Below are positions 31,950 through 40,705 of a stretch of DNA of 64,000 nt, piece by piece. Source of the DNA: Cytophagales bacterium. GTDB taxonomy: Bacteria; Bacteroidota; Bacteroidia; Cytophagales; Microscillaceae. The first letter of the stretch is position 1. Each line of letters begins with the position of its first letter. The notes beneath the pieces were generated by a model. It did no database searches, was not told the DNA's origin, and worked only from the letters and a program-made list of their open reading frames with translations. Where the stretch lies: positions 358,117 to 422,116 of the forward strand of contig RDZE01000015.1 of NCBI GenBank assembly GCA_004293905.1, given 5' to 3'. Both the position numbers and the translations under genes were made by a program.

Positions 31950-34418
31950 ATGAAAGTTTTATCACTTAGTACTCTGTTTGTTTTATTATTATTGCACAGT
32001 TTTTATAGCAACGCTCAAGTTTATCAAACACCCAAAGATTATGAAATAGCCTCTATCACAGTTACAGGAGCCAATTTCTTAGACCCTAACGCCATTGTGT
32101 CTATTTCGGGGCTCAAAGTAGGTGATAAAATCAGAATACCTGGCGATGCATTGAGCGAAGCCATCAAAAAACTTTGGAAACAAGGGATTTTAGGTGATGT
32201 GAAAATAGCAGTCGTAAAAACAGAAGGAACAAAAGTATACCTTAATATACACCTCAGCGAGCGTCCGCGTGTGGTGAAATACACCTTTACAGGTGTCCGA
32301 AAATCTGAAACAAGCACCTTAAATGATAAAATAGGCATCATTAAAGGAAAAACACTTTCTGACGTATTGCTGAAAAATGCACAAAATAACATCAAAAAAT
32401 ACTATAAAAACAAAGGCTTTCACAATGTAGAAGTGAATATAGAGGTAGTAGCAGACTCCAGTACAAAAATCACCAATGGAGCTTGGCTGAAGGTAAATGT
32501 GGATAAGAAAAATAAAGTAAAAATAGAAAAAATACTTATCACGGGCAATAGTGCCATTAAAACTAAAAAAGTAAAGAAAAAACTAAAAGGCACGAAAGAA
32601 GCAAAAGGCTTTTCCTTTCGTGTCTCGAAATACCTCCCCGATAAGTACGAAGAAGACAAACAAAAACTAATAGCCTTCTACAACACTAAAGGTTACAGAG
32701 ATGCACGCATCACCTACGATTCAGTTTATAGTGTTAATAGAAAAAGACTCAATGTTCAAATGAATATAGAGGAAGGCAAAAAATACTATTTCCGCAATAT
32801 CTCTTGGGAAGGCAACTATCTCTACAGCGATGAAACGCTTGACAAAGTATTGGGTATCAAAAAAGGGGAAGTATATGATGTAGAAAAGTTAGACAAAAAA
32901 TTAAGTTTTAGCCAAACTGAATTAGATATTTCATCACTTTATATGGACGATGGTTACTTGTTTTTCAGGGTTGAGCCCGTAGAAGTTGCCGTAGAAAATG
33001 ACTCCATAGACATAGAAATACGCATTTTTGAAGGACCACAAGCCAATGTCAATAAAATAGTATTGAATGGCAATACAAAAACAAATGACTTTGTGGTGCT
33101 TAGAGAATTGAGAACTCTTCCAGGTAATAAATTCAGCCGCTCTGACCTTATTCGCTCACAAAGAGAAATCGCTAATTTGGGCTACTTTGACCCCGAAAAA
33201 ACAGGGCTTAACCCCATTCCTGATATTGCTAATGGCACTGTAGATATAGAATATACAGTAGAAGAAAAACCAAGCGACCAGATAGAACTCTCTGGTGGTT
33301 GGGGAGGTGCTTTTGGGTTTGTAGGTACATTGGGTTTAGTGTTCAATAACTTCTCTACACGTAATTTCTTCAATTTCAAAACTTGGCGACCGCTCCCTAC
33401 TGGTGATGGACAACGCCTGCAAATACGTTTTCAAGCCAATGGACCTCGTTTTCAGACCTACAGCGTAGTATTTACAGAACCCTGGCTCGGCGGCAGAAAG
33501 CCACAAGCCTTTACCGTAAGTTTTAGCCACTCTTTGCAAAGAACTATCTTCAATGGCGTTACTATTGGTTCTTTCAAACTCTACTCTGTTTCCCTGAGTT
33601 TGGCGCGCCGTTTGAGATGGCCTGATGACTTTTTTGTACTAAGTAACTCCGTTAGCTACTCTTACTATGATTTGTTCAATTTTGGAGGCTTACCCGGCTT
33701 TTCTAATGGTATAGCACAAAACCTTAACCTCAATTTTACACTTTCAAGAAATAGCATAGACAACCCAGCCTTTGCACGCAGTGGCTCATCTATGTCATTG
33801 AGCCTTACACTTACGCCGCCTTGGTCTTTGTTCGAGAACAAAGATTATAGCCAAATAGATGCCGCAGAAAGATACAGATTGGTAGAATACCACAAATGGA
33901 TGTTTGATAACTCTTGGTTCACTACCCTCATCGGCAAATTAGTTATCAATGCACGCATGCACATTGGCTATATCGGCTATTATAATGCCGCCTTAGGAGT
34001 AGGTCCTTTTGAAAGGTTCTTATTAGGAGGTGCAGGGTTAGCAGGCTTTAATTTCTTATTAGGAACAGAAATAGTGGCTTTGCGTGGCTATCGCGATAAC
34101 TCTATCCGCCCTTTCGAATCTGACCAAGGAGGTATCGTTTTTAATAAATATGTTTTCGAACTTCGCTATCCTTTTTCGCTCAACCCTGCTGCTACCATCT
34201 ATGGTTTGGCATTCTTAGAAGCGGGTAACAACTGGGGTACGTATTCAGATGTAAATCCCTTCCGTATGTATCGCTCGGCAGGGGCAGGAGTACGTATTTT
34301 GATGCCTGCCTTTGGCTTATTGGGTATTGATTGGGCATACGGTTTCGATGCCGTACCGGGCAACCCTGGTGCCGCAGGTGGTCAATTTCACTTTACCATA
34401 GGTCAACAAATTAGATAG
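31950..34418 (+). CDS. bamA: outer membrane protein assembly factor BamA
   Basis: 823 residues from the ATG at 31950, which gives a signal peptide (VLSLSTLFVLLLLHSFYSNA-Q). Earlier in-frame ATGs fall inside uppS. Five POTRA domains span about residues 25-440 (for example ITVTGANFLDPNAIVSISGLKVGDKI, VKIEKILITGNSAIKTKKVKKKLK, VNKIVLNGNTKTNDFVVLRELRTLPGNKFSR). A 16-strand barrel follows, with the lid motif VFTEPWLGGRKP and, near the end, the conserved V-R-G-F-like turn seen here as VALRGYRD. BamA folds outer-membrane proteins. Its position between uppS and two OmpH/Skp genes is the usual Bacteroidota order. Confidence 0.92.
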   Translation: MKVLSLSTLFVLLLLHSFYSNAQVYQTPKDYEIASITVTGANFLDPNAIVSISGLKVGDKIRIPGDALSEAIKKLWKQGILGDVKIAVVKTEGTKVYLNIHLSERPRVVKYTFTGVRKSETSTLNDKIGIIKGKTLSDVLLKNAQNNIKKYYKNKGFHNVEVNIEVVADSSTKITNGAWLKVNVDKKNKVKIEKILITGNSAIKTKKVKKKLKGTKEAKGFSFRVSKYLPDKYEEDKQKLIAFYNTKGYRDARITYDSVYSVNRKRLNVQMNIEEGKKYYFRNISWEGNYLYSDETLDKVLGIKKGEVYDVEKLDKKLSFSQTELDISSLYMDDGYLFFRVEPVEVAVENDSIDIEIRIFEGPQANVNKIVLNGNTKTNDFVVLRELRTLPGNKFSRSDLIRSQREIANLGYFDPEKTGLNPIPDIANGTVDIEYTVEEKPSDQIELSGGWGGAFGFVGTLGLVFNNFSTRNFFNFKTWRPLPTGDGQRLQIRFQANGPRFQTYSVVFTEPWLGGRKPQAFTVSFSHSLQRTIFNGVTIGSFKLYSVSLSLARRLRWPDDFFVLSNSVSYSYYDLFNFGGLPGFSNGIAQNLNLNFTLSRNSIDNPAFARSGSSMSLSLTLTPPWSLFENKDYSQIDAAERYRLVEYHKWMFDNSWFTTLIGKLVINARMHIGYIGYYNAALGVGPFERFLLGGAGLAGFNFLLGTEIVALRGYRDNSIRPFESDQGGIVFNKYVFELRYPFSLNPAATIYGLAFLEAGNNWGTYSDVNPFRMYRSAGAGVRILMPAFGLLGIDWAYGFDAVPGNPGAAGGQFHFTIGQQIR

Positions 34419-34424
34419 GCTTTT

Positions 34425-34988
34425 ATGAAAATAATGCATTATAAATACTATTCGTGTTATCTATTCCTATTTATACTGTTTTTGCCCACAAAAACGCAAG
34501 CACAAAAAATAGGCTACATAGATGCGGACTATGTACTGAAGCAAATGCCTGACTACCAAAAAGTACAAAGCGAAATAGACAAAGCCGTACAGATATGGCA
34601 AAAAGATGTAGATGCTAAACTCAAAAGTGTAGATGACCTCAAAAAAAAGTATTTGCAAGAAGAAATACTACTCACTGATGAAATGAAACAAGAAAGATTG
34701 GCAGATATTGAAAAAAAAGAACAAGAAGCACGCGAATACCAAAGGCAAATTTTTGGCTATCAAGGGCAACTTTTCAATAAACAAAACGAGCTAATGAAAC
34801 CCGTACAAGAACAACTCTACAAAGCCGTAGCTAAGGTATCAAGACAAAAGAAAATACAAATTATGTTTGACAAATCAGCCGATTTAATCATGATTTATCA
34901 CGAACCCCGACACGACTATACCGAAGATGTATTGCGTGAATTGGGGCTACTTAAAGAAGATAACACAAACAATAATGGCAACAATTAA
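34425..34988 (+). CDS. OmpH/Skp family periplasmic chaperone (first of two)
   Basis: 187 residues with a signal peptide (CYLFLFILFLPTKTQA-Q). The mature protein starts KIGYIDADYVLKQMPDYQKV, the OmpH/Skp N-terminal strand, followed by two long charged helices forming a tentacle (about residues 45-140) and a final strand IQIMFDKSADLIMIYHEP. Skp chaperones hold unfolded outer-membrane proteins on the way to BamA. It begins seven bases after bamA and has a hydrophilic Asn-rich C-terminus. Confidence 0.88.
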   Translation: MKIMHYKYYSCYLFLFILFLPTKTQAQKIGYIDADYVLKQMPDYQKVQSEIDKAVQIWQKDVDAKLKSVDDLKKKYLQEEILLTDEMKQERLADIEKKEQEAREYQRQIFGYQGQLFNKQNELMKPVQEQLYKAVAKVSRQKKIQIMFDKSADLIMIYHEPRHDYTEDVLRELGLLKEDNTNNNGNN

Positions 34989-35060
34989 TCATTAACATTT
35001 TATTAAGTAATTAAAAAAAAACTTTGTAGTACACATTTCAAAATTTTAAATTAAATATCA

Positions 35061-35579
35061 ATGAACATGAAATCTCTTAAACTCATAGGTTTGGCTTTGG
35101 TACTCTCTTTAGTAACTACACTGACCACAAACGCACAAAAATTTGGTGTATTCGATGCACAATATGCATTGGCACAAATGCCTGAATACAAATTGGCAGA
35201 ATCAGAACTAAAAACCTACCAACAACAATTGGAAAATGAATTCAAAGCAAAAGAACAAGAGTTCCAAGCAAAAATAGAAGAATACAAACTAAAAGCCGAA
35301 ACAGAATGGTCTATGGCGATGGTGAAAGAAAAACAAGCCGAGCTACAACAGCTAGAACTTGCTTTGCAAAATTTTCAACAAGAGGCTGGACAAAAATTTC
35401 AAGAAAAACAAGCCAAATTATTAGAACCTATTCTTATGAAACTGGAAACGGCTCTTAATGAAGTAGCTAAAGAAAATGGCTATACATTGGTTTTCAAAAA
35501 AGAAGCCTTGGTTTTTGATTCACCTGACCATGATTTGTCTAAATTAGTATTGAAAAAATTGGGCATCGCTACCAACTAA
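35061..35579 (+). CDS. OmpH/Skp family periplasmic chaperone (second of two)
   Basis: 172 residues: signal peptide (LKLIGLALVLSLVTTLTTNA-Q), then KFGVFDAQYALAQMPEYKLAESEL, then a long coiled coil rich in Gln/Glu/Lys (QQQLENEFKAKEQEFQAKIEEYKLKAET...), and a final strand GYTLVFKKEALVFDSPDHDLS. It is clearly a paralog of the preceding gene with the same domain order. A strong terminator follows, closing the uppS-bamA-ompH-ompH unit. Bacteroidota commonly have such tandem Skp copies. Confidence 0.88.
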   Translation: MNMKSLKLIGLALVLSLVTTLTTNAQKFGVFDAQYALAQMPEYKLAESELKTYQQQLENEFKAKEQEFQAKIEEYKLKAETEWSMAMVKEKQAELQQLELALQNFQQEAGQKFQEKQAKLLEPILMKLETALNEVAKENGYTLVFKKEALVFDSPDHDLSKLVLKKLGIATN

Positions 35580-35600
35580 CATACTGCTTGACAAACTTTC

Positions 35601-35642
35601 AAAAAAGCGTTGCGTTTGAATAAAAAACGGAACGCTTTTTTT
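35601..35642 (+). terminator. terminator of the uppS-bamA-ompH-ompH operon
   Basis: AAAAAAGCGTT-gCGTTT / AAACGgAACGCTTTTTT: a stem of about 16 pairs with one mismatch, a short A-rich loop and seven T, directly after the second ompH. Confidence 0.82.
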
Positions 35643-35652
35643 ATTATAAACT

Positions 35653-36120
35653 ATGGAAAACGATTTACCTCTTGTTGCAATCATATTGATTGTATTGGGC
35701 GCGCTCATTGTCATACCACTCTACTTTATGGCTGTTGTGTACCTCATCGGTTGGCTATCGGGTTGGGCACGTTTGGCAAACAATTTTAGATATGTAGGCG
35801 AAAAACCAGCGCATTTGCACAGATTCGAATACATACAAATAGGCTTTTTAGGAAATTACAATGGAATTATAAATGTAAGAGCAACAAAAGAAGGACTCTT
35901 TTTAGGCATTTCCCTCCTGCTATTTCGTCCCAATCACCCCGATTTACTCATTCCTTGGGCTAATATAATCAGTGTAAAATCTACTACTTTGACATATCTA
36001 TTAGGAGCAAAAGGGTTCGAATTCAAAGTACAACTCAACTCAGGCGGAATGCTTAAGATAAAAATACAAGAAAAGTGTCTTAGAGATGACATAAGCTATT
36101 TTCAAAGTAAGATAGCATAA
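35653..36120 (+). CDS. hypothetical membrane protein with PH-like domain
   Basis: 155 residues. One strong N-terminal membrane segment (VAIILIVLGALIVIPLYFMAVVYLIGWLSGW, about 7-37) is followed by a ~110-residue beta-rich domain (YIQIGFLGNYNGIINVRATKEGLFLGISLLLFRPNHPDLLIPWANIISV...LKIKIQ) that looks like a small PH/GRAM-type domain as in other bacterial membrane-anchored proteins of this size. Role unknown. First gene after a strong terminator; the next gene lies 27 bases on. Confidence 0.62.
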   Translation: MENDLPLVAIILIVLGALIVIPLYFMAVVYLIGWLSGWARLANNFRYVGEKPAHLHRFEYIQIGFLGNYNGIINVRATKEGLFLGISLLLFRPNHPDLLIPWANIISVKSTTLTYLLGAKGFEFKVQLNSGGMLKIKIQEKCLRDDISYFQSKIA

Positions 36121-36146
36121 TTTTTGACCTATAAAAGTAAAAAGTT

Positions 36147-36950
36147 ATGCCTTATTTTTTAGTGAAACTATGGATTTATACTACTATTGTGGTAATGGTG
36201 TTTTTGGGTATTGAAACTTCTCTTGCTCAAAAAATAACCCAATTTGCCCCAAATATAGATACTAAAAAAAGTATCGTCCAAATTCCTTATCATTTAGAAG
36301 ACTACAACACACGCAAAAATTTATATACCGTCAATCTTTTTTATTCTTTAGATAGTGGTCGTACTTTTCAGGGTCCGCTCCGCGAAGTAGCAGGGCAAGT
36401 AGGGAAATCTATCATAGAAGGCAATGACAAAAAAATAGTTTGGCAATACCAAAAAGAGCCTTCTGAAATCATAGGCAAACCTATTAAATTTAAAATAGTA
36501 GCAGAGTACGAGCCTTTAGTGTTGGGCGGTCCGGGCAATGCGGCTTGGTCTTTACTTTTGCCGGGTTTGGGGCAAAGAAAAGTACGCTATGTACGCTGGC
36601 ATTGGCTCATTACTACATTTTTTACGTATGCGCTCATTGGTACAGGTGTATATTTTGAAACCCAATCAGATGCAAACTACCAAAAATACCTCAATTCAAG
36701 AACAACTTCGGAGGCTTTACGTAATTTCGAGATAGCACAACAGCAAAAAATCATAGCAACCTCTTGCCTATTTGCAGGCGCAACCCTATGGGCTATAGAT
36801 ATTGCACGAGTGGTAGGCAGAGGATTTAAAAATAAACGCATAGAGCAACAAATCATTCAAAAAAATACACAACCTATCATTACCTCTTTCAATGGATATT
36901 ATAACTGGAATTTTCAACAATGGAACATGGGCATCAAACTAAATTTTTGA
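36147..36950 (+). CDS. hypothetical envelope protein with DUF5683-like membrane region
   Basis: 267 residues with a signal peptide (IYTTIVVMVFLGIETSLA-Q). A beta-sandwich-like segment (VQIPYHLEDYNTRKNLYTVNLFYSLDSGRTFQGPL) covers ~45-125. It is followed by two membrane helices around GGPGNAAWSLLLPGLGQRKVRYVRWHWLITTFFTYALIGTG and QKIIATSCLFAGATLWAIDIARV, resembling DUF5683-type regions that often start with a PGLGQ turn. Function unknown. Its 3' end overlaps the next gene by 31 bases, so the two are likely co-translated. Confidence 0.65.
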   Translation: MPYFLVKLWIYTTIVVMVFLGIETSLAQKITQFAPNIDTKKSIVQIPYHLEDYNTRKNLYTVNLFYSLDSGRTFQGPLREVAGQVGKSIIEGNDKKIVWQYQKEPSEIIGKPIKFKIVAEYEPLVLGGPGNAAWSLLLPGLGQRKVRYVRWHWLITTFFTYALIGTGVYFETQSDANYQKYLNSRTTSEALRNFEIAQQQKIIATSCLFAGATLWAIDIARVVGRGFKNKRIEQQIIQKNTQPIITSFNGYYNWNFQQWNMGIKLNF

Positions 36951-37708
36951 CAATAATTGTTTTTCTACTCTTTACACTTTTTTTAGTACAATGCAAGAGT
37001 AACCCTTTTGAACTCGAAAGGCGAAATCTTATCATTACATTTGAGCCTACTGATGAAAATGTGTTACCTACACAAGCAACTATCAAGGGAGAAATCATTG
37101 ATATTAAAAGTGTTATTGATGGACAAATCATAGACTATGGGCATGTATGGTCGTTGAACCCCTCGCCTACTATAGGCAGCGATACCAATAGTTACTCTCG
37201 CAAGGGCGCAACTCTTGAACCTATTGTTTTTGAAACTTTGATACAAAGATTAGTGCCCGGCACTGCTTATTATGTCCGAAGTTATGTAAAAAGTAGTAAG
37301 GAAACGGTGTATGGAAATGAAATCGTATTCTCAACCAAAGATATTAATAGCCAACGTGTCATAAGGAATATTGCTGTGCTGAACATACAATCGCAAAGTG
37401 CTACGGCAAAAGGAGAATTAAACGTGTCAGGAAACTCAAATGTAGTAATGGAATATGGGCATATTTGGAAAAAAAATGTTACAGATGCCAGCCTATTGGT
37501 GTTTGAGAGTAATGAAGGTTTCAAATCTAATAAGCCTACTGTAGGCACAAATCTTTTCTCATTGTCTTTCACAAGCGATATGAATAGCTTGGAAGCAAAC
37601 ACTAATTATGGTGTTCGCTCTTATATGAAGGTTAGCTTTTTATTGAATGGTGTTAAAGAGGAACGTATGTATTATGGGGATATGATTAGTTTCAAAACAA
37701 GACCTTAG
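36920..37708 (+). CDS. lipoprotein with repeated fibronectin-like strands
   Basis: 262 residues. The start lies inside the previous gene. A hydrophobic segment ends in a lipobox (LFLVQC-KSN), so the protein is lipid-anchored. Two related ~100-residue modules follow, each ending in a strand like GTAYYVRSYVKSSKETVYGNEIVFSTK and NTNYGVRSYMKVSFLLNG..., the well-known Bacteroidota 'YVRAYA...G..YG' beta-sandwich repeat. Probably a surface or periplasmic adhesive lipoprotein; no enzyme motif. Pairs with the gene before it. Confidence 0.72.
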   Translation: MEHGHQTKFLTIIVFLLFTLFLVQCKSNPFELERRNLIITFEPTDENVLPTQATIKGEIIDIKSVIDGQIIDYGHVWSLNPSPTIGSDTNSYSRKGATLEPIVFETLIQRLVPGTAYYVRSYVKSSKETVYGNEIVFSTKDINSQRVIRNIAVLNIQSQSATAKGELNVSGNSNVVMEYGHIWKKNVTDASLLVFESNEGFKSNKPTVGTNLFSLSFTSDMNSLEANTNYGVRSYMKVSFLLNGVKEERMYYGDMISFKTRP

Positions 37709-37736
37709 CCCAATCAATAATACTGACAATTACTAT

Positions 37737-38429
37737 CTATCTTTTAGGCAAAACAAGAGCTAAGACAACATAGAGAGGGATAAAAACGCCTCCAAAAACA
37801 AACGTGCCTAATACAAATGCAATGCGTACTAAGGTACTATCTATGCCAAAATACTCGGCAATGCCTCCGCATACACCCGCTATTTTTTTATTGAAAACAG
37901 ACCTTTTGAGTCTTTTATCAGGGATATAGGTAGTTGTTTGTGTAGGAAGATGTTGTTTGAAAGTAGTAAAAGAATCTGCCATTTTTTTGGGGTTATAGTT
38001 AGCTACTCCCCTATTCAACTCGCTACTAATGCGCAAAGAAGGTTCGTGCGCAGGATTAATTTGCAATACCCTTTTGCAAAGTGATTTTGCTTTGTTCAAA
38101 TCATCTTTACTTTTTTTCAATAACCAACGGTGTTTGTAAGCATTGGCTAAGCTATACATCGCTTCCACGTGCACGGGGTTCAGCATTACGGCACGCTCAA
38201 GCTCTTCTACCGCACTTTCCCAATCTTCATAGCGGCTATACCCTTGCCCACGCAATAGTGAATCGTTAAACTCTTTTTGAAGCATCGCCATATCCTCTGC
38301 CGAGATACCCATATCTAAAGCAATTTTTCTAAGCATGAGTTCATCAACGGGTTTATCTTGCTGTTGTACTTTCAAGAGTTGCTCTATATAGGCTTTTATT
38401 TGGTCATCGGGATATTGGGAGTTGGTCAT
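37737..38429 (-). CDS. TPR-PspC fusion protein
   Basis: 230 residues. The N-terminal ~60 residues are helical and acidic. TPR-like helix pairs occupy ~60-130 (DWESAVEELERAVMLNPVHVEAMYSLANAYKHRWLLKKSKDDLNKAKSLCKRVLQINPAHEPS). The last ~60 residues are a PspC domain (KRSVFNKKIAGVCGGIAEYFGIDSTLVRIAFVLGTFVFGG...LPKR) with one or two membrane helices. PspC alone is a phage-shock sensor-type membrane protein; the TPR part facing the cytoplasm suggests a protein-binding adaptor. No other psp gene is nearby. Confidence 0.82.
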   Translation of the reverse strand: MTNSQYPDDQIKAYIEQLLKVQQQDKPVDELMLRKIALDMGISAEDMAMLQKEFNDSLLRGQGYSRYEDWESAVEELERAVMLNPVHVEAMYSLANAYKHRWLLKKSKDDLNKAKSLCKRVLQINPAHEPSLRISSELNRGVANYNPKKMADSFTTFKQHLPTQTTTYIPDKRLKRSVFNKKIAGVCGGIAEYFGIDSTLVRIAFVLGTFVFGGVFIPLYVVLALVLPKR

Positions 38430-38510
38430 AATTACTGGAAATTTGAAGCGAAACAGTTATCAAATTAATAGGTATTTTTTTTATACGTGAAATTACAATT
38501 TTTGTGCAAA

Positions 38511-39326
38511 TTATGAAATTTTTTCATAAAAACCCAATTCATATTTTTGTGGGTTTTGGATAAAGCGAATAGCTATTTTGTTAAATATATCTGATTGGTC
38601 TATATTAACTACATGCCCACAATCTTGAAGCACTTCGAGTAGTCCGTATTGATGCTTTTTGATTACTTGTTTTACTTGTGGTAAAAACATGTGGTCTTCA
38701 TCGCCCATGATGTATAAAGTAGGTACAGGGAGTTCTTTTTCGTGAAAAAAACGCAATAGCGGATTTACTTCGGCTGTAAGTTGATACCAGCGCAAAAACT
38801 CTTTCTGGTATAGTCTTTTGGCTTCTCTAATGAACATAGACCTCGATTCTTTATGTCGGCTTCGGGGCATAATAATCCAAGCAAAAAGAGTATATATCCA
38901 CATGTAGGGTACCATTTTTTTTATCTTGTTGGCTATGTTCATCAATATTTTCGAGCGAATATTCAAGCGGATAATTGCCCCACCTAAAGTCATAGAGAGA
39001 ATACGGTTGGGTTGTACTTCACCGATAGACCTAACAATGATACTTCCTAAGGAAATACTTACAAAATGAGCCGATTGAATTTTCAAAAAGTCCATTACTT
39101 CTATTACATCAAGCCCAATGTCATGAAAGGTATATTTATTTTGCATATATCTTTCTATGAATTGTTTAGATTTTCCATGCCCTCTCAAATCTACCAATAA
39201 GATATTGAAATGGGGTTTAAATTCGCGTATTTGTTTGTACCAAATAGAGGAGCTACCGCCTGCGCCATGAATAAAAATGACCCAATCTTTGTCTTTGGCG
39301 AGTTCATAGGTTTTATAATGCAACAT
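38511..39326 (-). CDS. alpha/beta hydrolase
   Basis: 271 residues, cytoplasmic. Oxyanion region IFIHGAGGSSSIWY, VDLRGHGKS strand-turn, nucleophile elbow SISLGSI, acid MGDEDHMFLP, and the final histidine DCGHVVNID. It matches the common alpha/beta-hydrolase fold with an inserted helical cap rich in Met/Arg (KIKKMVPYMWIYTLFAWIIMPRSRHKESR). The substrate is unknown. It stands alone between convergent or unrelated genes. Confidence 0.82.
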   Translation of the reverse strand: MLHYKTYELAKDKDWVIFIHGAGGSSSIWYKQIREFKPHFNILLVDLRGHGKSKQFIERYMQNKYTFHDIGLDVIEVMDFLKIQSAHFVSISLGSIIVRSIGEVQPNRILSMTLGGAIIRLNIRSKILMNIANKIKKMVPYMWIYTLFAWIIMPRSRHKESRSMFIREAKRLYQKEFLRWYQLTAEVNPLLRFFHEKELPVPTLYIMGDEDHMFLPQVKQVIKKHQYGLLEVLQDCGHVVNIDQSDIFNKIAIRFIQNPQKYELGFYEKIS

Positions 39327-39432
39327 AAAATAACAACATTAAAAAATTTCTCAAATTTAGCAATATTTATTGAGAAAATAGCATATAATACCTATAAAAC
39401 ATATTATTGAAGAAAAAGTTAGGGAGAAATAA

Positions 39433-39465
39433 AAAAACATGCGCTTCATACAAAGACATGTTTTT
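39433..39465 (-). terminator. terminator of the head-GIN gene
   Basis: A nine-base stem AAAAACATG / CATGTTTTT with a 15-base loop; on the minus strand it is followed by a run of seven T. It lies 44 bases past the stop of the DUF2807 gene. Confidence 0.65.
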
Positions 39466-39508
39466 GATAACAAAATAAATTAAAATCTTAGAAGTTACAT
39501 TATTGGTT

Positions 39509-40195
39509 TTACTTTTGGTACTTGATGAGGTTAGGACTGCCTTTGTAGCGAATGTCTGAGGCACCGCGTTCATCGTAGGTAATTTCCTGAGCCACATTGA
39601 CATCGGCATTAGAAGCCCCTGATACCAATACGGTAGCTTTTTGTACTAAAAATTCTACTGCCTTAAAGTCAGATGCACCATTGATATCGACCTCCATTTG
39701 TGTACTGTTGCCTTTTAGTGTTACATCAGAAGCCCCTGATACTGAGCATTTTATTGAGGGCACTTCCAATATCAAATCTACATCGGTAGCTCCTGATACT
39801 TCTAATACAAAAGATTCGTTGCTTTTAAAAAGGCTTTTAGCCTCTATGTCGCAAGCCCCTGATACTTTGATGCTGTTAAGTTGTTTTACAGTGAGGTAAA
39901 TATTAAACTTCTCATAGTCCCTTACCCATTTATCCATGCCTATTTCGAGTACACCGCCATTGACCTCTGTGATGACGATGGGCACTATGTTATCATCAGC
40001 TTCTATAGTCAATGATTCGTTGTTGCCTTGTGTAAGATAAAGATTTGCTGCCCCGCGAAGCACTAATTTTTCTACACCGCTGATGCTTCTTTCTTCTTTA
40101 ATAACATTTCGACTGCCTTTGATTTGTGCCCAAGTAACTGTATGAAGGACTGCTAAAATGGTCAATAAAGATAGTTTTTTGATGATAGATTGCAT
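39509..40195 (-). CDS. head-GIN (DUF2807) domain protein
   Basis: 228 residues with a signal peptide (KKLSLLTILAVLHTVTWA-Q). The mature protein is a right-handed beta-helix-like DUF2807/GIN domain, with repeated turns SGACDIEAKSLF, SGATDVDLILEV, SGASDVTLKG, NGASDFKAVEF and SGASNADV, each about 20 residues. The strict repeat of 'GA(S/T)D' marks a solenoid. Secreted or periplasmic; function unknown in this family, with a possible link to surface binding. A terminator follows. Confidence 0.85.
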   Translation of the reverse strand: MQSIIKKLSLLTILAVLHTVTWAQIKGSRNVIKEERSISGVEKLVLRGAANLYLTQGNNESLTIEADDNIVPIVITEVNGGVLEIGMDKWVRDYEKFNIYLTVKQLNSIKVSGACDIEAKSLFKSNESFVLEVSGATDVDLILEVPSIKCSVSGASDVTLKGNSTQMEVDINGASDFKAVEFLVQKATVLVSGASNADVNVAQEITYDERGASDIRYKGSPNLIKYQK

Positions 40196-40313
40196 ATTGT
40201 ATAAAGTTTAATGATGAAAAATCGTTTTTATCGTATAAGTTTGTAGGAAAGACACCTCTTAGTGATGAAAGGTTGCTTGTGCGTATCAAAAAATTGTAAT
40301 TTATTTTTATCTT

Positions 40314-40649
40314 ATGTTCTATCATTTAGTCTTTAGTATATTATTATCTATGTTATCATCTGAAAATACTCAAAATATGGTGTATGAGGGCACTTTAGAG
40401 CGCGTCCCTCCGACTATGTCCATTGAAAGTTTCTGCGCTTCGGCAGGGTATGTATTGGTAGTGAGCGAGGAGGAAACTTTGATGCTTTCTAATGACAAAA
40501 AAGTGAAACTTGAGGGTTGGGAGGGCAAGAAAGTGAAAATAGAGGGCAAAATCATTGACAAACCTATCAAAGAAAGCCAAAAAAAAGGTGCTTATCCCAT
40601 TAGTATTGATGCTTGTACGGTATTGGAAATAGAGAAGGTATACGAGTAA
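40314..40649 (+). CDS. hypothetical small exported OB-fold-like protein
   Basis: 111 residues. The start (FYHLVFSILLSMLSSENTQN) may be a short signal or anchor. The rest is beta-rich (MVYEGTLERVPPT, GYVLVVSEEETLMLS, KVKLEGWEGKKVKIEGKIIDKPI, SIDACTVLEIEKVY), which reads like a small OB-fold barrel. I do not recognise the family. It is divergent from the head-GIN gene. Confidence 0.55.
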   Translation: MFYHLVFSILLSMLSSENTQNMVYEGTLERVPPTMSIESFCASAGYVLVVSEEETLMLSNDKKVKLEGWEGKKVKIEGKIIDKPIKESQKKGAYPISIDACTVLEIEKVYE

Positions 40650-40652
40650 AAA

Positions 40653-40690
40653 TATGGGTTTTACCACACTGAAAAGCAGTAAAACCCATA
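40653..40690. terminator. bidirectional hairpin terminator
   Basis: A perfect 12-base inverted repeat TATGGGTTTTAC / GTAAAACCCATA with a 14-base loop, between convergent genes (ending 40649 plus and 40706 minus). The minus-strand reading is followed by TTTTTAC, so it serves mainly the aldolase gene. Confidence 0.65.
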
Positions 40691-40705
40691 GGCATAAAAA
40701 AAGTA

